The notes beneath the pieces are model-generated. The model was not told the origin of the DNA, did no database searches, and saw only the letters and a program-made list of their open reading frames with translations. Made by a program: the position numbers and the translations under genes. Below, in pieces: positions 36,930 to 46,766 of a stretch of 64,000 bases of DNA. The DNA is from Hypoxylon rubiginosum. Taxonomy: Eukaryota > Ascomycota > Sordariomycetes > Xylariales > Hypoxylaceae. Positions within the stretch are counted from its first letter, which is position 1, and every line of letters starts with the position of its first letter. The stretch is taken from positions 434,001 through 498,000 of the forward strand of contig CADCXA010000008.1 of the NCBI GenBank assembly GCA_902806565.1, given 5' to 3'.

Positions 36930-38260
36930 CAGCACCGTAAGGATTTTTTTCAAGTAACTGTACGACGAAGCCCCTTGACCATGGACCCCATCCACACCTA
37001 ACTACTGTTGGAAATATAGATATCGTAGCTACCTAGGTAGGTGGGTAGGTACGACTTATCAAAATCATGAAGCGATTTTAAACACGCAGCACATTGTCTT
37101 GTAGTTTAAGCCACCCATCTATTATCAAGTAGAGATTTGGTTTGACACATTGTAACCTGCAGAACATATTTTGTGATATGGTAGATACTGTTGTCCACCT
37201 ACACTGCCAAGCAAGTAGTCAGGACTGGCAGCTCAGGGGATCACGATAGCTTCAAGATACTTTTAGAATTGAAATTTGATTCCAAGTGCAATATTCTCAA
37301 ATGTAGGAAAATTAGTCTACCGTCTTCTTTTATTTGCTACAGCCCTGGTTGTCACCTAGCTAGAGGCAGTACTCTCCATTAAATGTGTTCGGGGGGTTCA
37401 AAGACCAAACAGCGTGGGAAGCAGTATGTACCTGCGTAGATACCCGTGGGTTACTCCTAAACCACCCCCTAATTCAAGAGCACTCCCATAGTTGTAGTGT
37501 TGAGCCCACTACCTAGGTACTTAGAGATGATTAGACGAACAGCTTGATCGACTGTGATTAGCAACAGTGATTAGTGACTGTGATTAGCGACTGTGATTAG
37601 CAACAGTGATTAGCGAATTCGACGCGTCTAGCATGCACACCTGCCTACTGGTAAATGCCTACAGGTGAGTTACCGTCGAATAAACCCACGGGGCAACGCA
37701 TTTTGAAGCCAATCATGCCGCGTTAACCGTAAAGTCTGTTGATTAGCCAAGTATTCTGCCGTTATTTCTTTACCGCCGTGCAGATACTTTTACTTTCATT
37801 GACGCGGCCATAATTTACTTCGTTCTTCCCATGTTCACCTTTTCTCTCTAATCATAAACACACCTTTCATCCATCTACACAGCGCCAACACAATGCGCAG
37901 CTCTACCAACGATAGTCCCGTGGACAAGTTAGAGACATACACATATAACCTCGTGCACTAACGCATGATAAAGAAATCCATCAACCTCAACAACTCTTCT
38001 AAGGTAACGATGGTGTTCCGCTCGCTATGAACAACGAAAGCACACCTACTGACACAGGCTAGAACTTCTACACACTACACACTTCAATACCTACTCCTCT
38101 ACTATCATATATTTCCTACTCAAGGACACTGAACAAATCACAAACACCTAAATTAACAAAAAAATCCTACTTACCTCTTCGTACGTAGCACTGTTTGTGT
38201 TTCCAAATGTCATTTCAACTTTGAACTTCCACTCACTTCTTCACCTTTACTCCTAGATTA
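36930..38260. other. Gene-poor region, left part
   Basis: No gene is supported. It contains ACCTAGGT palindromes at 37031 and 37511 and a short tandem repeat at 37550-37616. Confidence 0.5.
37550..37616. repeat. Tandem repeat, 13-bp unit x5
   Basis: Five near copies of GACTGTGATTAGC (variants AACAGTGATTAGC) run head to tail. Differences are confined to the first four and last bases. Confidence 0.75.
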
Positions 38261-38263
38261 GAT

Positions 38264-38426
38264 CATGGCTCCTCTACTAGAGCTACCGGATGAGAACCGA
38301 ACTTATTACGGTCGGACCTAGAACAAGGACGCTATAGCTTAGCGATCCAACCCTCGCTACCCCGAACAAAGTTCTCCGAACTATTCGGGGCCTGTCCTAT
38401 ACCATCCTGACTTGTTCCTTTCATGA
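38264..38426 (+). pseudogene. Coding remnant with two TAG stops
   Basis: From the ATG in TCATGGCT the frame reads MAPLLELPDENRTYYGRT, stop, NKDAIA, stop, RSNPRYPEQSSPNYSGPVLY and ends HPDLFLS. Both internal stops are TAG, as expected from RIP of TGG or CAG codons. The protein is not one I recognise. It may be the start of a repeated gene or element open reading frame. Confidence 0.4.
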
Positions 38427-38452
38427 AAAAGAAAAAAATTCTTCTTTCACTA

Positions 38453-38541
38453 GGGGAAACGAGGTAACCCTCGCGGCACGACGAGGGGGAGCGAGGTTAC
38501 CCTCGAGGCCCCACCAGGGGAAGCGAGGTAATCCTCGAAAC
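38453..38541. repeat. Tandem imperfect repeat, unit about 35 bp x3
   Basis: Three copies of GGGGAAGCGAGGTAACCCTCG plus a spacer follow each other. Each contains the small palindrome CGAGGTAACCCTCG or a variant. Confidence 0.6.
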
Positions 38542-39113
38542 ACGTTCTCCCAAGCCCACCACAATAGGTATATCAACTCGCTTGACTATGCTCAGGTTTG
38601 AAACTAACCGGTTTTAGGGATTCTACTAAATACCGCAAACCCTCTGCCCATTTGGGGTGGCTTTCCCAATGGCTACGAGGGGAGCCTCCGAGCTCATCTT
38701 ATGAAGGGAGGGCGCCTGAAGCGCTCTTCGATAGGAGCCCAGAAAGGCAGACTCTATGAAACCTCCACAAGGCAAACTTTCTTTTAACCAATCCAAGACT
38801 TGCCCTCCTCGGAGGTGACTCACGTTGAGGCGCCCCATTTCCCCAGGGGGGCCTCCGACCGATACCCATCGACGACATTGCTTTCCGCTGTCGGGTCCCC
38901 GTCGAGGGAGAGCACACCATATTCCTCACCGAAGACATACCGATGTCAATCTTTTTTTTTTATTAAAATATACCTCTCACCTACTTACGCAGGTCCATTC
39001 ATCCCGCCCACCACCAACCTTCTGTAAGTATATTTCCTTGTCCCCCAAGGCCACCTCAAGCTGTGATAACATATCATAATCTAACCTGTCCCGGCTTAGC
39101 AGGACAGACAACC

Positions 39114-39500
39114 ATGGCTTTCAATATTTCAGATGTCTACAGGGCATTCTGGCCTGACCGTTCTAAGGAGAAGGGGGAGGGGGGCTTCCTCAGTTCCAAG
39201 CTTACCTTGTCCTCCGACGTTGTGAAGTTCCGACTGCATTCTTTGCCATGTACGTGGCGTTTGCCGCTTCCAAGCTCTGGGACATAACGGCCCTGCACGC
39301 TCCACTCCCTCCGACAGGGACGCGGGTGCCGCCCTGTTTGAGACTTTGAGGGCTAACCCAAATCTGGCCACGACTATATTAAGATACTGTGTTCCGCCAC
39401 ATATACACGGACCACTTTATTTTGGTGGCAGAAAAGCGTTTCGAGGACGGCTGCTGGTGGCCGGGGTGCGAGCACACCGGTAGCTTCGCGGCGCTTCGAC
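39114..39500 (+). pseudogene. Degenerate coding fragment
   Basis: An ATG at 39114 opens MAFNISDVYRAFWPDRSKEK. Further on, in a shifted frame, comes AALFETLRANPNLATTILRY followed by CVPPHIHGPLYFGGRK and a stop. Composition is protein-like but the frame is broken. The family is not recognised; possibly a decayed transposable-element gene. Confidence 0.35.
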
Positions 39501-39517
39501 CGCGCCTACGAACACGT

Positions 39518-39788
39518 AGGATACCACATCGTGGACGACGACTAGTCCTCGATACCCAACGTCTGACCTCTCCAAGCTTAACCGCTGACCTTCGGCTCTG
39601 CGATGGAAGAATTGCAACTGCGATATCCCAAAAAAAACTCCAACTTTGACATCATTCTTAGAAACATGAATGAGGTCATCCGTAAGTTGGAGTTTTCTGG
39701 GGTATCGCGGGTCTTCCATCGCAGAGCCGAAGGTCAGAAGTTGGGTATCGAGGACCAGTCGTCGTTCAAGATGTGGTAGCCTACAAGA
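39518..39788. repeat. Large imperfect palindrome
   Basis: The left arm (39518-39640) and right arm (39688-39788) are complementary over about 100 bp. Shared words are GTAGGATACCACATC, GTCCTCGATACCCAAC, TTCGGCTCTGCGATGGAAG and AAACTCCAAC. The left arm carries an extra 20-odd bp after its first CTGACCT. The loop is about 47 bp. On the right arm's minus strand the sequence reads GYHILNDDWSSIPNF; on the left arm's plus strand GYHIVDDD, stop, SSIPN. So the same coding fragment is present twice in opposite directions. Confidence 0.75.
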
Positions 39789-40632
39789 AACATGTTGTTT
39801 CCGAGATCCGTAAAATCCGACCATGGCAGACTTCGACGTGGCGTGACCATAATGGCCTTCGATCGGAAGGTTGTTCCTCTGATCGGAACATAACGTCGGA
39901 GGTCATTGTGGTCGTAGACCAATCTTCGGTCTGGACCGCGACCTGCGGTAAAAGCAGCAGCAGGTCGTACTAAAGCACACAGCCTGTCCCCTGTTAGCAC
40001 ATCCTAATTACCCTCGACAAACCACCCCGACTTACAACACTCTCGCCACCAGCGCCCAAGGCGCCATCAGCGCCCCAGATATCCACGGCGCTGCGCCGGC
40101 GCCCTGAGCCTATTGCCAGCACCATCGGGGCTCTAAGCGCATCGACGACGTGACAATGCGCAGCGCGCTACTACCATGGGGCATAGAATGTGGCCTTGGC
40201 CGCAACGGCGAGGATAGCTACGAATGCGCCGGGTCCAACATCCTCCGGCCACCCGGCGCCGGGCGGTTTACAGTAACCCGAACTGCTTGGCAGGCCCCAA
40301 GCCCGGGTGTCTGGCCTGCAAAACAGCAGCAGGGTCATCTGGCCGCTCCGCCAAGGGCATCGACACTACACTGAACGTGTTACGCGGGTCGAACGATGCT
40401 TACTTAAAGCTCGTGGACTGCCCTGGCATGCTACCTAGGTAGTGCGGTGAACGAGTGTAGGTTAGTCCCCGGCGGCAACTTACCATCTTCGTCTGTCTTG
40501 TCTGCTAATACTTGGGTCATGAAAAGAGTGCACCCCTGCTCCATCGACCTGGGCCCGGGCCCCTAGCCACAACACCATACTACGGGTTGGGGGCGGGTGG
40601 GAAACCCAAACGATACCCCTGAAGATCGAGCC

Positions 40633-40702
40633 CCTTCTACCACGGAGGGGAGAGTCCTTCTGCCACGGAGGGGAGAGTCCTTCTGTCACAGAGGGGAGAG
40701 CT
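40633..40702. repeat. Tandem repeat, 23-bp unit x3
   Basis: Three copies of CCTTCTGCCACGGAGGGGAG plus AGT; copy 3 differs by two transitions. Confidence 0.75.
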
Positions 40703-40942
40703 GGGGTTCCCGGCGGCGGCGACTACCACTCAGCCAGCGAGGGGGGGGCGGGCGAAGTACGGCGGCTACGTGCCCTGCCCCTCCTCGCATCTGAGAACAT
40801 CGACTTCAGGTTCGCCCTGGTTCGCTAAAGATCACGGGGCGATCGCGATAACTAGCCCCGACATTCCTTACTACCTCCGTTATGGTTGCGTCTCTCTCCC
40901 TCAATCCCGCATACTACTACTACCACGAAGGAGGCTCGCGAC

Positions 40943-41071
40943 ATGAAGAAGGATGCACAGGGTGTCGCGGGGGTCCAGCTCAACGAGGTCAACGGCTCTC
41001 TTGGAGAGCTTATTGGCTCTGGCCCCATATCACCCAATCATCTATTTGGTGGTGGGTTGGCAAAGGAGTAG
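40943..41071 (+). CDS. Possible small or partial coding sequence, 42 codons
   Basis: From the ATG in CGACATGAAG the frame reads MKKDAQGVAGVQLNEVNGSL, then GELIGSGPISPNHLFGGG and ends LAKE. Codon choice is gene-like and the composition looks like a protein C-terminus. The frame stays open upstream to 40886 (no ATG used there). It could be the last exon of an eroded gene. I do not recognise it and no partner exon was found. Confidence 0.25.
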   Translation: MKKDAQGVAGVQLNEVNGSLGELIGSGPISPNHLFGGGLAKE

Positions 41072-42047
41072 AATGGTACTTTATTGGGGGTGGGGGGAGG
41101 AGAACGGAGTTTTGTAGGTTGGAAATTGTAGGGATTGTTTGTACGATGGCTAGCGATTGTGGACGAGAGTGTTGTTGTGGTTATGTGAGAAGAAGCTGTA
41201 CCTGGTCCTATTCCTTCTTATTTTTGGGGGGGGGGGGTGGGGGTTTGCATTGCCTATTCATGATATGTCCTGTTATTGTAGGTACATTATTTATGTCGCG
41301 TTAATGCCATGATATGGTCTGTGATAGGTTTCTTTTACTTCGATTGACGGCTCATATATTGAGAGCACCTGGACATGTTTAATTGAACGTAAGCGGCAAT
41401 GTATACCTTAGGTAATAACGTCGGCTCGAGTCAACATTGTATAGAGCGTCATATCGACGTCCATTACAACGACGTCCATTACAACGACGTCTTGGACGTC
41501 GTCTCACCACCGTACCATTGCTGCGCCGCTACCACGCATATGCTATCCCGGTCTTCAGCCCTACCGGCCGAGACGCTGACACGTTGAAAATAAGCCACTG
41601 AGGCTTGCCTCCGATGTCACGTTGCCCGTGTTCGTATCCCCGACCACTGGCGTGAGGAACTCCAGACCGTGTAAGCATCTATCTCAAAGGACCGTGACTA
41701 CTATCAAGTGATTTGCCTACTCGAAGAAAAGAGCCGTATCCGAAATAGCGCGAAGGTCCGCCATTCTTAGTTGCTCAAGAATATCGTATTCCACGATCGA
41801 TGATGTAGGAGAGACCCTCGCTCACTCTATGGCCGAAGCTATCTAATGAAGTATCTGTAGAGGTATGTAGATAGACTTAGCGTAGGCGAACTTGTACAAT
41901 ACATTAGAACGTTCCGTCGCCAGGAATCGTGAATGCCAACAACAATATCTGGAGACTCGGCAGTTGGTGTGCTAAAAACAGCGCTGTACCCAATTGCTGG
42001 GGGCGCTAAGCACGTTTTAGGTGCTAGCTTTAGCGTGGCCTACAGGG
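41072..42047. other. Gene-poor region
   Basis: No supported gene. It has a 12-G run (with one T) at about 41226-41243 and a two-copy direct repeat of CGTCCATTACAACGA at about 41457-41491. Confidence 0.5.
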
Positions 42048-42349
42048 ACTGGAATGTATCTTATACATGAGGGGTGTTAGGTTCGATTCCTATCAGCGCT
42101 ATCTGGCTGTTCCCCTTTTTCTGGTAGCGCTGATAGCTCAATTGGTTGCGTGGCCCTGCTTAGCCTCGAGCCTGAGTGTTCGATCCCCACCTGTGGCGTG
42201 AGTCTCCCGCTGCTTTGGGTTTTCAGCCAGGCTGGAAGCAGGTGCGGGGGCGCACCATTTGTTCTGTCAGTACTACTGGAATGTATCTTATACATGAGGG
42301 GTGTTAGGTTCGATTCCTATCAGCGCTATCTGGCTGTTCCCCTTTTTCT
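42048..42349 (+). mobile_element. tRNA-derived SINE-like element with a duplicated 3' part
   Basis: A 75-bp segment at 42048-42122 is repeated without a mismatch at 42275-42349; it contains GGTTCGATTCC (a tRNA box B) and ends CCCCTTTTTCT. Between them, TAGCTCAATTGG at 42133-42144 matches RNA polymerase III box A, and GTTCGATCCCC at 42178-42188 matches box B, at tRNA-like spacing. The unit 42125-42328 begins TAGCGCTGATAG and ends with its exact complement, CTATCAGCGCTA, like an extended acceptor stem. This combination fits a tRNA-derived SINE followed by a T-run terminator. The first copy seems to be a truncated neighbour. No intact tRNA folds from it by eye. Confidence 0.6.
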
Positions 42350-43330
42350 CAGGGGACAAGGACGCAAAACAGCCCTGCTCTCGCATGAATACCACCCTCC
42401 ACAGCCGGAATTAGGTAATAAAAAGGATCCTAGAAGGAACATCATTTGCTGCTCTTTCTTTTCTTGGCACGTTTCTTTCGCCCTACGGTTCACATGACGT
42501 CGAGATACCACGTTTTACACGTCGTACAGCAAGAGCTGTGTTCCTAGGCTGAAAGCTAAGAAAAGTCGACCGCCCTATCTCCTAGCTTCGGCCTCTAGTC
42601 CGCTCGCGCGCTTGACAACGTATGTAAAAGCAAGCGATGTGGTGTGCCGATGGTTCTTGTATTTGAGCTACGTACCTAGGTGGCTCAGCTCATCGTCTCA
42701 TCTCAGCGCAGAGCACCGAAGGACCCGGGTAATACGAGCGCGACCTCGACCCAAGCGCAAGAGACCTAACCTTGAAGCTTTTCATCTAATGTAGGCCGTC
42801 ATATCAAACGAAATGAACCCCTTTTCAATGGACTCTTTCCGCCAATTTTACGAGGGCGTGCCACTGGCACGGCAGCTAGCGTGGAGCAGGGCGGAGCTCA
42901 GCCGCAAAGCCCGTGTCCCGGGGCATGATGCGTTGTCGATCACTTCGTATTGCCCAAGGAACGACCCGAGTGGAGGGATCTCTACGAATGTACAAAGCAG
43001 AACAATGTTGGATCGGTTGATGGATGCGTGATGCCACAACAAATCCGGGGCGCTCGGCAGGGGTAAGAAGTAAGGAGGCCTACTAACCTACACCTCACCT
43101 ACCTTGGATCCTTCGTAGCTGTGATATGGATAGGTATATATAAGATGACCAGTCGCCCCGGGCAAGAAACCTTCTTTGTCCCTGCGTCACTATCGTCAAA
43201 CAAACAAACCTTCCTATTAGATCGCATATAATTAATATATATACCTACCTACGTAGGTACACACAACTGCTTCGACCAACATACCATATCAACTCCCATC
43301 TAACCTCAACACCTCATCACATCCTCCGAA
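42350..43330. other. Gene-poor region and promoter of the secreted-protein gene
   Basis: About 1 kb without a supported gene. ACCTAGGT occurs at 42675-42682. The right end carries a TATA box and CT/AC-rich leader. Confidence 0.5.
43135..43144 (+). promoter_or_regulatory. Putative TATA box of the Nis1-like gene
   Basis: TATATATAAG lies 187 bp before the ATG at 43331. A strong TATA box is common in highly or conditionally expressed secreted-protein genes. Sequence match only. Confidence 0.45.
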
Positions 43331-43819
43331 ATGGTCTCCATAAAATCCGCTCTCGTCAGCGCCTTCGCGACCCTCCCCCTCCTCTCCTCCGCGTACATAA
43401 CCTCCATGAGCGCGCCGAATACTGCCAAGGCCGGGACGACCATCACGACAACGCTGACGGCGGCCATCTACGTGCAGAACTGGGACGACTTCGGGATAAT
43501 CTGGGGTCTGGTCCCTCCCACTTGGAACTGCGGCGACATAATCTGCGTGGGCCGCCGCATCGCCTACACGCCGCTCTTTCCCGACCACGAGCCGGAGCCG
43601 GGCAACTTCACTATCGACCTCGACATCCCGGGAGACTTCTCGGCCGGCACGTATAATTTGGTGGCCGCCATCCCGTATCTCGTCGGTGTATGTAGTACCT
43701 ATATGATATTCCTTGCTTCGAAGAAGGCTTGTGTGCTTGTGTACTAACCAGCGGTGTAGGCTTCGGGCATGACCAGCATCCAGAATCTTACCTTCCCTAT
43801 TGAGATCACGGCAGCATAA
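43331..43819 (+). CDS. Small secreted protein, Nis1-like
   Basis: Exons 43331-43687 and 43760-43819 give 138 residues. MVSIKSALVSAFATLPLLSS is a clear signal peptide, so the mature protein starts near YITSMSAP. The mature part has the Nis1-family pattern: an ITxxSxP start, a beta-rich segment with TTTLTAAIYVQNWDDFGIIW, then NFTIDLDIPGDFSAGTYNLV, and a terminal strand block (NLTFPIEITAA). Only two cysteines are present in the mature chain (NCGDIIC), probably a disulfide. Family members are secreted effectors known in plant-associated fungi; whether this protein acts that way is inference. The 72-bp intron is needed: without it the frame ends in an unrelated tail. Similarity was judged by eye only. 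Confidence 0.65.
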
Positions 43820-44238
43820 GACGCAATGTTTTGGGTCAGCTTGGGGTTCGGCGTCTCTTTGATTTATAGACATGTATGGGCTCTCCGAGGGGCCGTATGA
43901 TTATCACGATCCTGTGAGGGTCCATGAAGCTACGCATAGCACAGGTGTTAGAGAAAAATGGACGACCAGAGCACTAGCATCTGGTGATAGTAAATTAATT
44001 ATTATTCTTCTTTTATTTGCAAACGCTGTGGATCCTGGTTGCTTTGCAAATATCAAGATTACTTACTACCTAAGGCAAACCGGTAATTACCCTCATAAAC
44101 TTATATAATTGCATCAAATAAGCAAGCTCATTATACAACGATTCATTTGGTTCCTCTATAACCAATACACTCACTTACTTCACCGCACCACAACACAACA
44201 CAAGCTCTTCCACGACGCATTCCCATCACACAAGCAAA
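43820..44238. other. Intergenic
   Basis: 419 bp, A/T-rich in the middle, with a CA-rich leader before the next ATG. No gene seen. Confidence 0.55.
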
Positions 44239-44898
44239 ATGGCCGAAGCGGCAAATAATAGCCCAGCGGATGCCGAGCCATCGACATCACAACAAGTCCC
44301 GGCTCATTCACACATTTCCTGGACCGCGTACGGCAGCGGAGTCGGCGGTGTACATGACCATCTCGATGACCTAATTGTCGCCCTGGACCACAAGTTCGAC
44401 CAGATGCGTCAGGACAACAGACAGTTACGCCGGCAGCTCGATCTGATGATGAACATGATGAAAGAGCATTTCCAGACCACCACCAACGGGTCCAAGAGCA
44501 AAACAACGTCCACGCCCGCTGTCACTGTTCCCATGGTACCTACGCAGACCGGACTCAATTTGGGAACGGAGGATGGACAGACACCACTCCAAGCCGAGCC
44601 TACACCTACGCCTTTACCACAGACCAATTCACGCACGAGATGCGGCAAATGCCAGGAAGAATTCCCGTCGCGCAACAAGCTCATGAAGCATGTCTACTCT
44701 GATACGTGCCACCAACTCTCTCCTAGCGAACCGTCGACCATATCATCGACACCTCGACACCAACAGCAGCACCAAGAGATAGAAGTATTGCGAGCAGAGG
44801 TCGTTACGTTAAACGCCGAGCTGAGAAAACTCCGCCGTGGTTTCGAGGAAAATAAGGGAGAGGTACACAACAAGATCGAGAAGGTTAGATACCTATGA
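44239..44898 (+). CDS. Hypothetical protein with a zinc-knuckle-like finger and coiled coils
   Basis: One exon of 219 residues. A heptad-like segment (about 41-76, DDLIVALDHKFDQMRQDNRQ onward) is followed by a Thr/Pro-rich linker. The finger RCGKCQEEFPSRNKLMKHVY then CxH has C135, C138, H151 and C157 or H158, a C2H2/C2HC-like arrangement. A second coiled coil lies near the end (EIEVLRAEVVTLNAELRKLR). Similar fingers occur in proteins encoded near fungal retrotransposons, so it could be a domesticated or leftover element protein; that is only a suggestion. It has an ordinary ATG context and gene-like codon use. It may continue in a further exon, because a GT-rich junction lies near the stop. 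Confidence 0.55.
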   Translation: MAEAANNSPADAEPSTSQQVPAHSHISWTAYGSGVGGVHDHLDDLIVALDHKFDQMRQDNRQLRRQLDLMMNMMKEHFQTTTNGSKSKTTSTPAVTVPMVPTQTGLNLGTEDGQTPLQAEPTPTPLPQTNSRTRCGKCQEEFPSRNKLMKHVYSDTCHQLSPSEPSTISSTPRHQQQHQEIEVLRAEVVTLNAELRKLRRGFEENKGEVHNKIEKVRYL

Positions 44899-45785
44899 GG
44901 CGACTGGCGATTACGAAGAATAAGGAGTCTAGAGAGAAGGAGAGTCATGTGAATCCTGGTCTGGCAGATAGTCAACACACCCACTTTCTAGGAATCGCAA
45001 TGCTGAAGGAACGGCTAAACGTGAATCTCATGTGTTTCTTGATATACCGATCCCGTTGATCGAGCAGTAGGTGAAAATGCAGCCTCCCAAACATCTTCGC
45101 TATGCATGCCCGCCCCAGCGGAAACCCAAAGTCCTAACTCCTTAACCGTCTAATAATACGGGATTCGCTACACAATTTGCATTCTACACGTATGTGGCCA
45201 CCTTTGGCAGCTAGAGAAGCTCTCTGCACGGGTGCTAGCCTGTCAAGCTACCATTTTGGCACCAAGTGGCTATTCTCAATAGCAAGTTGGCGATCCATTC
45301 ATTCCTCCGAGTATCGGTCATTTGCTTCCCTTGCCCACTTGTTTGCCGATGCTGTGCTCGCAATGACTGCCGCCTCGTTGTTGATGCATAATTGTTGGAT
45401 ACGGGATGACTCGTGGTCGAATTTTATCGTCTTCGCTGATTAAAACACCGTTTATGCCTTCTCTGTTGACGTATATATTACGTATACTATCCATCGGTGG
45501 AACGACTATTTGTCACTCGTCCATTGGAATATCGGCGTTCGTGAGCCTAGTTATTTGCTGTTCATGTATGGAATCCGCGAGGTTTGCTAATTCGATCGCC
45601 CAAATGACTGCATTTTCAAGCGGACTTCTGGCCCTAGTACTCTCCTGCCTCGTGCCGGATTGGTTGGGTGGACTCGGCAAGCTTTTAAGTTCTTGGGAAC
45701 GACACTGCTCCGTATGGAGTCGCGACACGGAGGTGACTTGGCAGATGATATCGCGGATGCATCCGTTTCCGGTATATTGTCTCCA
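44899..45785. other. 3' region of ubc7, with a decayed minus-strand frame
   Basis: 887 bp. On the minus strand, 45513-45680 and 45312-45512 form one frame interrupted by a single TGA; see the separate entry. Otherwise nothing seen. Confidence 0.45.
45312..45680 (-). pseudogene. Possible coding remnant with one in-frame TGA
   Basis: The minus strand reads ENAVIWAIELANLADSIHEQ, QITRLTNADIPMDE, stop, then QIVVPPMDSIRNIYVNREGI through VRPRVIPYPTIMHQ-like sequence to GKQVGKGSK and a stop. Both halves look protein-like and share the frame. It may be a pseudogene, a gene with an intron I failed to place, or chance. It lies just downstream of ubc7 on the same strand, so it could also be its 3' untranslated region. 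Not recognised. Confidence 0.25.
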
Positions 45786-46355
45786 CTAGAGGCCGAGCAT
45801 ACGTCGGACTCCGTCCCGGACTTTCTGTTCGTACTCGGAGCGCTTCTCTCGCCACATCTTGGCGGCCTCGACGTTTGCTGGGCTCTCGTCATTGGGCTCC
45901 GCTAGCATGCTCATGACAGATATGAGGATCTTCTCGACGGACTGGATTGGACTCCATCGTTCCGACGCGTGCTCGTAGTGGTTCGGGTCGTCTCCGGGAG
46001 GATGTAGAATAGAGATGCAGACGTTTCCATTAGGATAGACTATGATATTTGGTTGGTGTTAGTCAATGAACTTAGTAACATGTATTTAACTAGGAAGAGA
46101 GAACGAACCGTTGGGGTGGAATATCTCTCCCAGGAAGGTCATCTTGGGCGGTGCCAGCGGGTAGTCCTTGGGGAACTTCAGTTCGGCAGGGAAGATGCCA
46201 CCTTCGAAAGGAGTGCCCTCGGGACCTTGAATCAGAGCTTCCCAGTGAAGCATATCGTCCTCACTGACTGGGCCGGCCGTGATTCCATCGGGAGGGTTGT
46301 TTGTCAACATCTTGTATTCTTGGAGAAGACGACGGTGGGCGGTTGATGAAGCCAT
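45786..46355 (-). CDS. ubc7: Ubiquitin-conjugating enzyme E2, Ubc7/UBE2G2 type
   Basis: Exons 46109-46355 and 45786-46039 (in gene order) give 166 residues, the usual Ubc7 length. The HPN motif (H80-N82) sits right at the exon boundary, followed by [12 protein letters not shown] with the catalytic cysteine C90. After it comes the Ubc7-specific insertion ([20 protein letters not shown]), then [20 protein letters not shown] and the C-terminal helix. In yeast Ubc7 works with Cue1 and the ligases Hrd1 and Doa10 in ER-associated degradation. The intron starts GTTCGT, a non-consensus but plausible donor; the join is required to rebuild the active-site loop. The gene is divergent from the Mmc1-like gene, with 411 bp between the start codons. 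Confidence 0.93.
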
Positions 46356-46766
46356 GCTGACGATGTCTCAGATAGAATGAAGAAAGAGATGTTGCACAGT
46401 GAGTTATCGACCAAAAGAGTAACTGAAAACTGGCGAACGCGAATAGAACTGTATCGAGCTTCGTGACGGTTATCTCGATATCGATGTGAAGGAGGGAAAG
46501 TTGGAGGGGGATACTTTATAAATCATTAGCGGGGTTCACTGTAACTTGGAACTGTTGTCACTCTTTTAGCGGCCTTTGTCCACTGCTAAGACATCCCACG
46601 TCCGCTGCGTCTGATCCTGGTCCCTGAAGATCAGATAGCCGAAATTAGCCCGGTGGAACTTGTTCCTTGAAAGCTTCCCCAAATCAAAGCTTCAAAAAAC
46701 GTCACCGAAAGCTAAGACTTAAAAAGCTCCGGAGCTTTGCGCCAGCTTAGAGATCGAAGGCAAGAT
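46356..46766. promoter_or_regulatory. Bidirectional promoter between ubc7 and the mitochondrial gene
   Basis: 411 bp between two divergent start codons. A TTTATAA word lies near 46511-46520. Both genes are probably housekeeping. No further element identified. Confidence 0.45.

Noticed and set aside
42126..42197. Intact tRNA gene
   Set aside because: Box A and box B are present, but the acceptor and T stems do not pair within a 72-nt unit; pairing is with a segment about 190 bp away, so a SINE-like element is a better reading.
46737..46766. Extension of the mitochondrial protein upstream of 46767
   Set aside because: No ATG in that stretch, and the presequence is complete from 46767.
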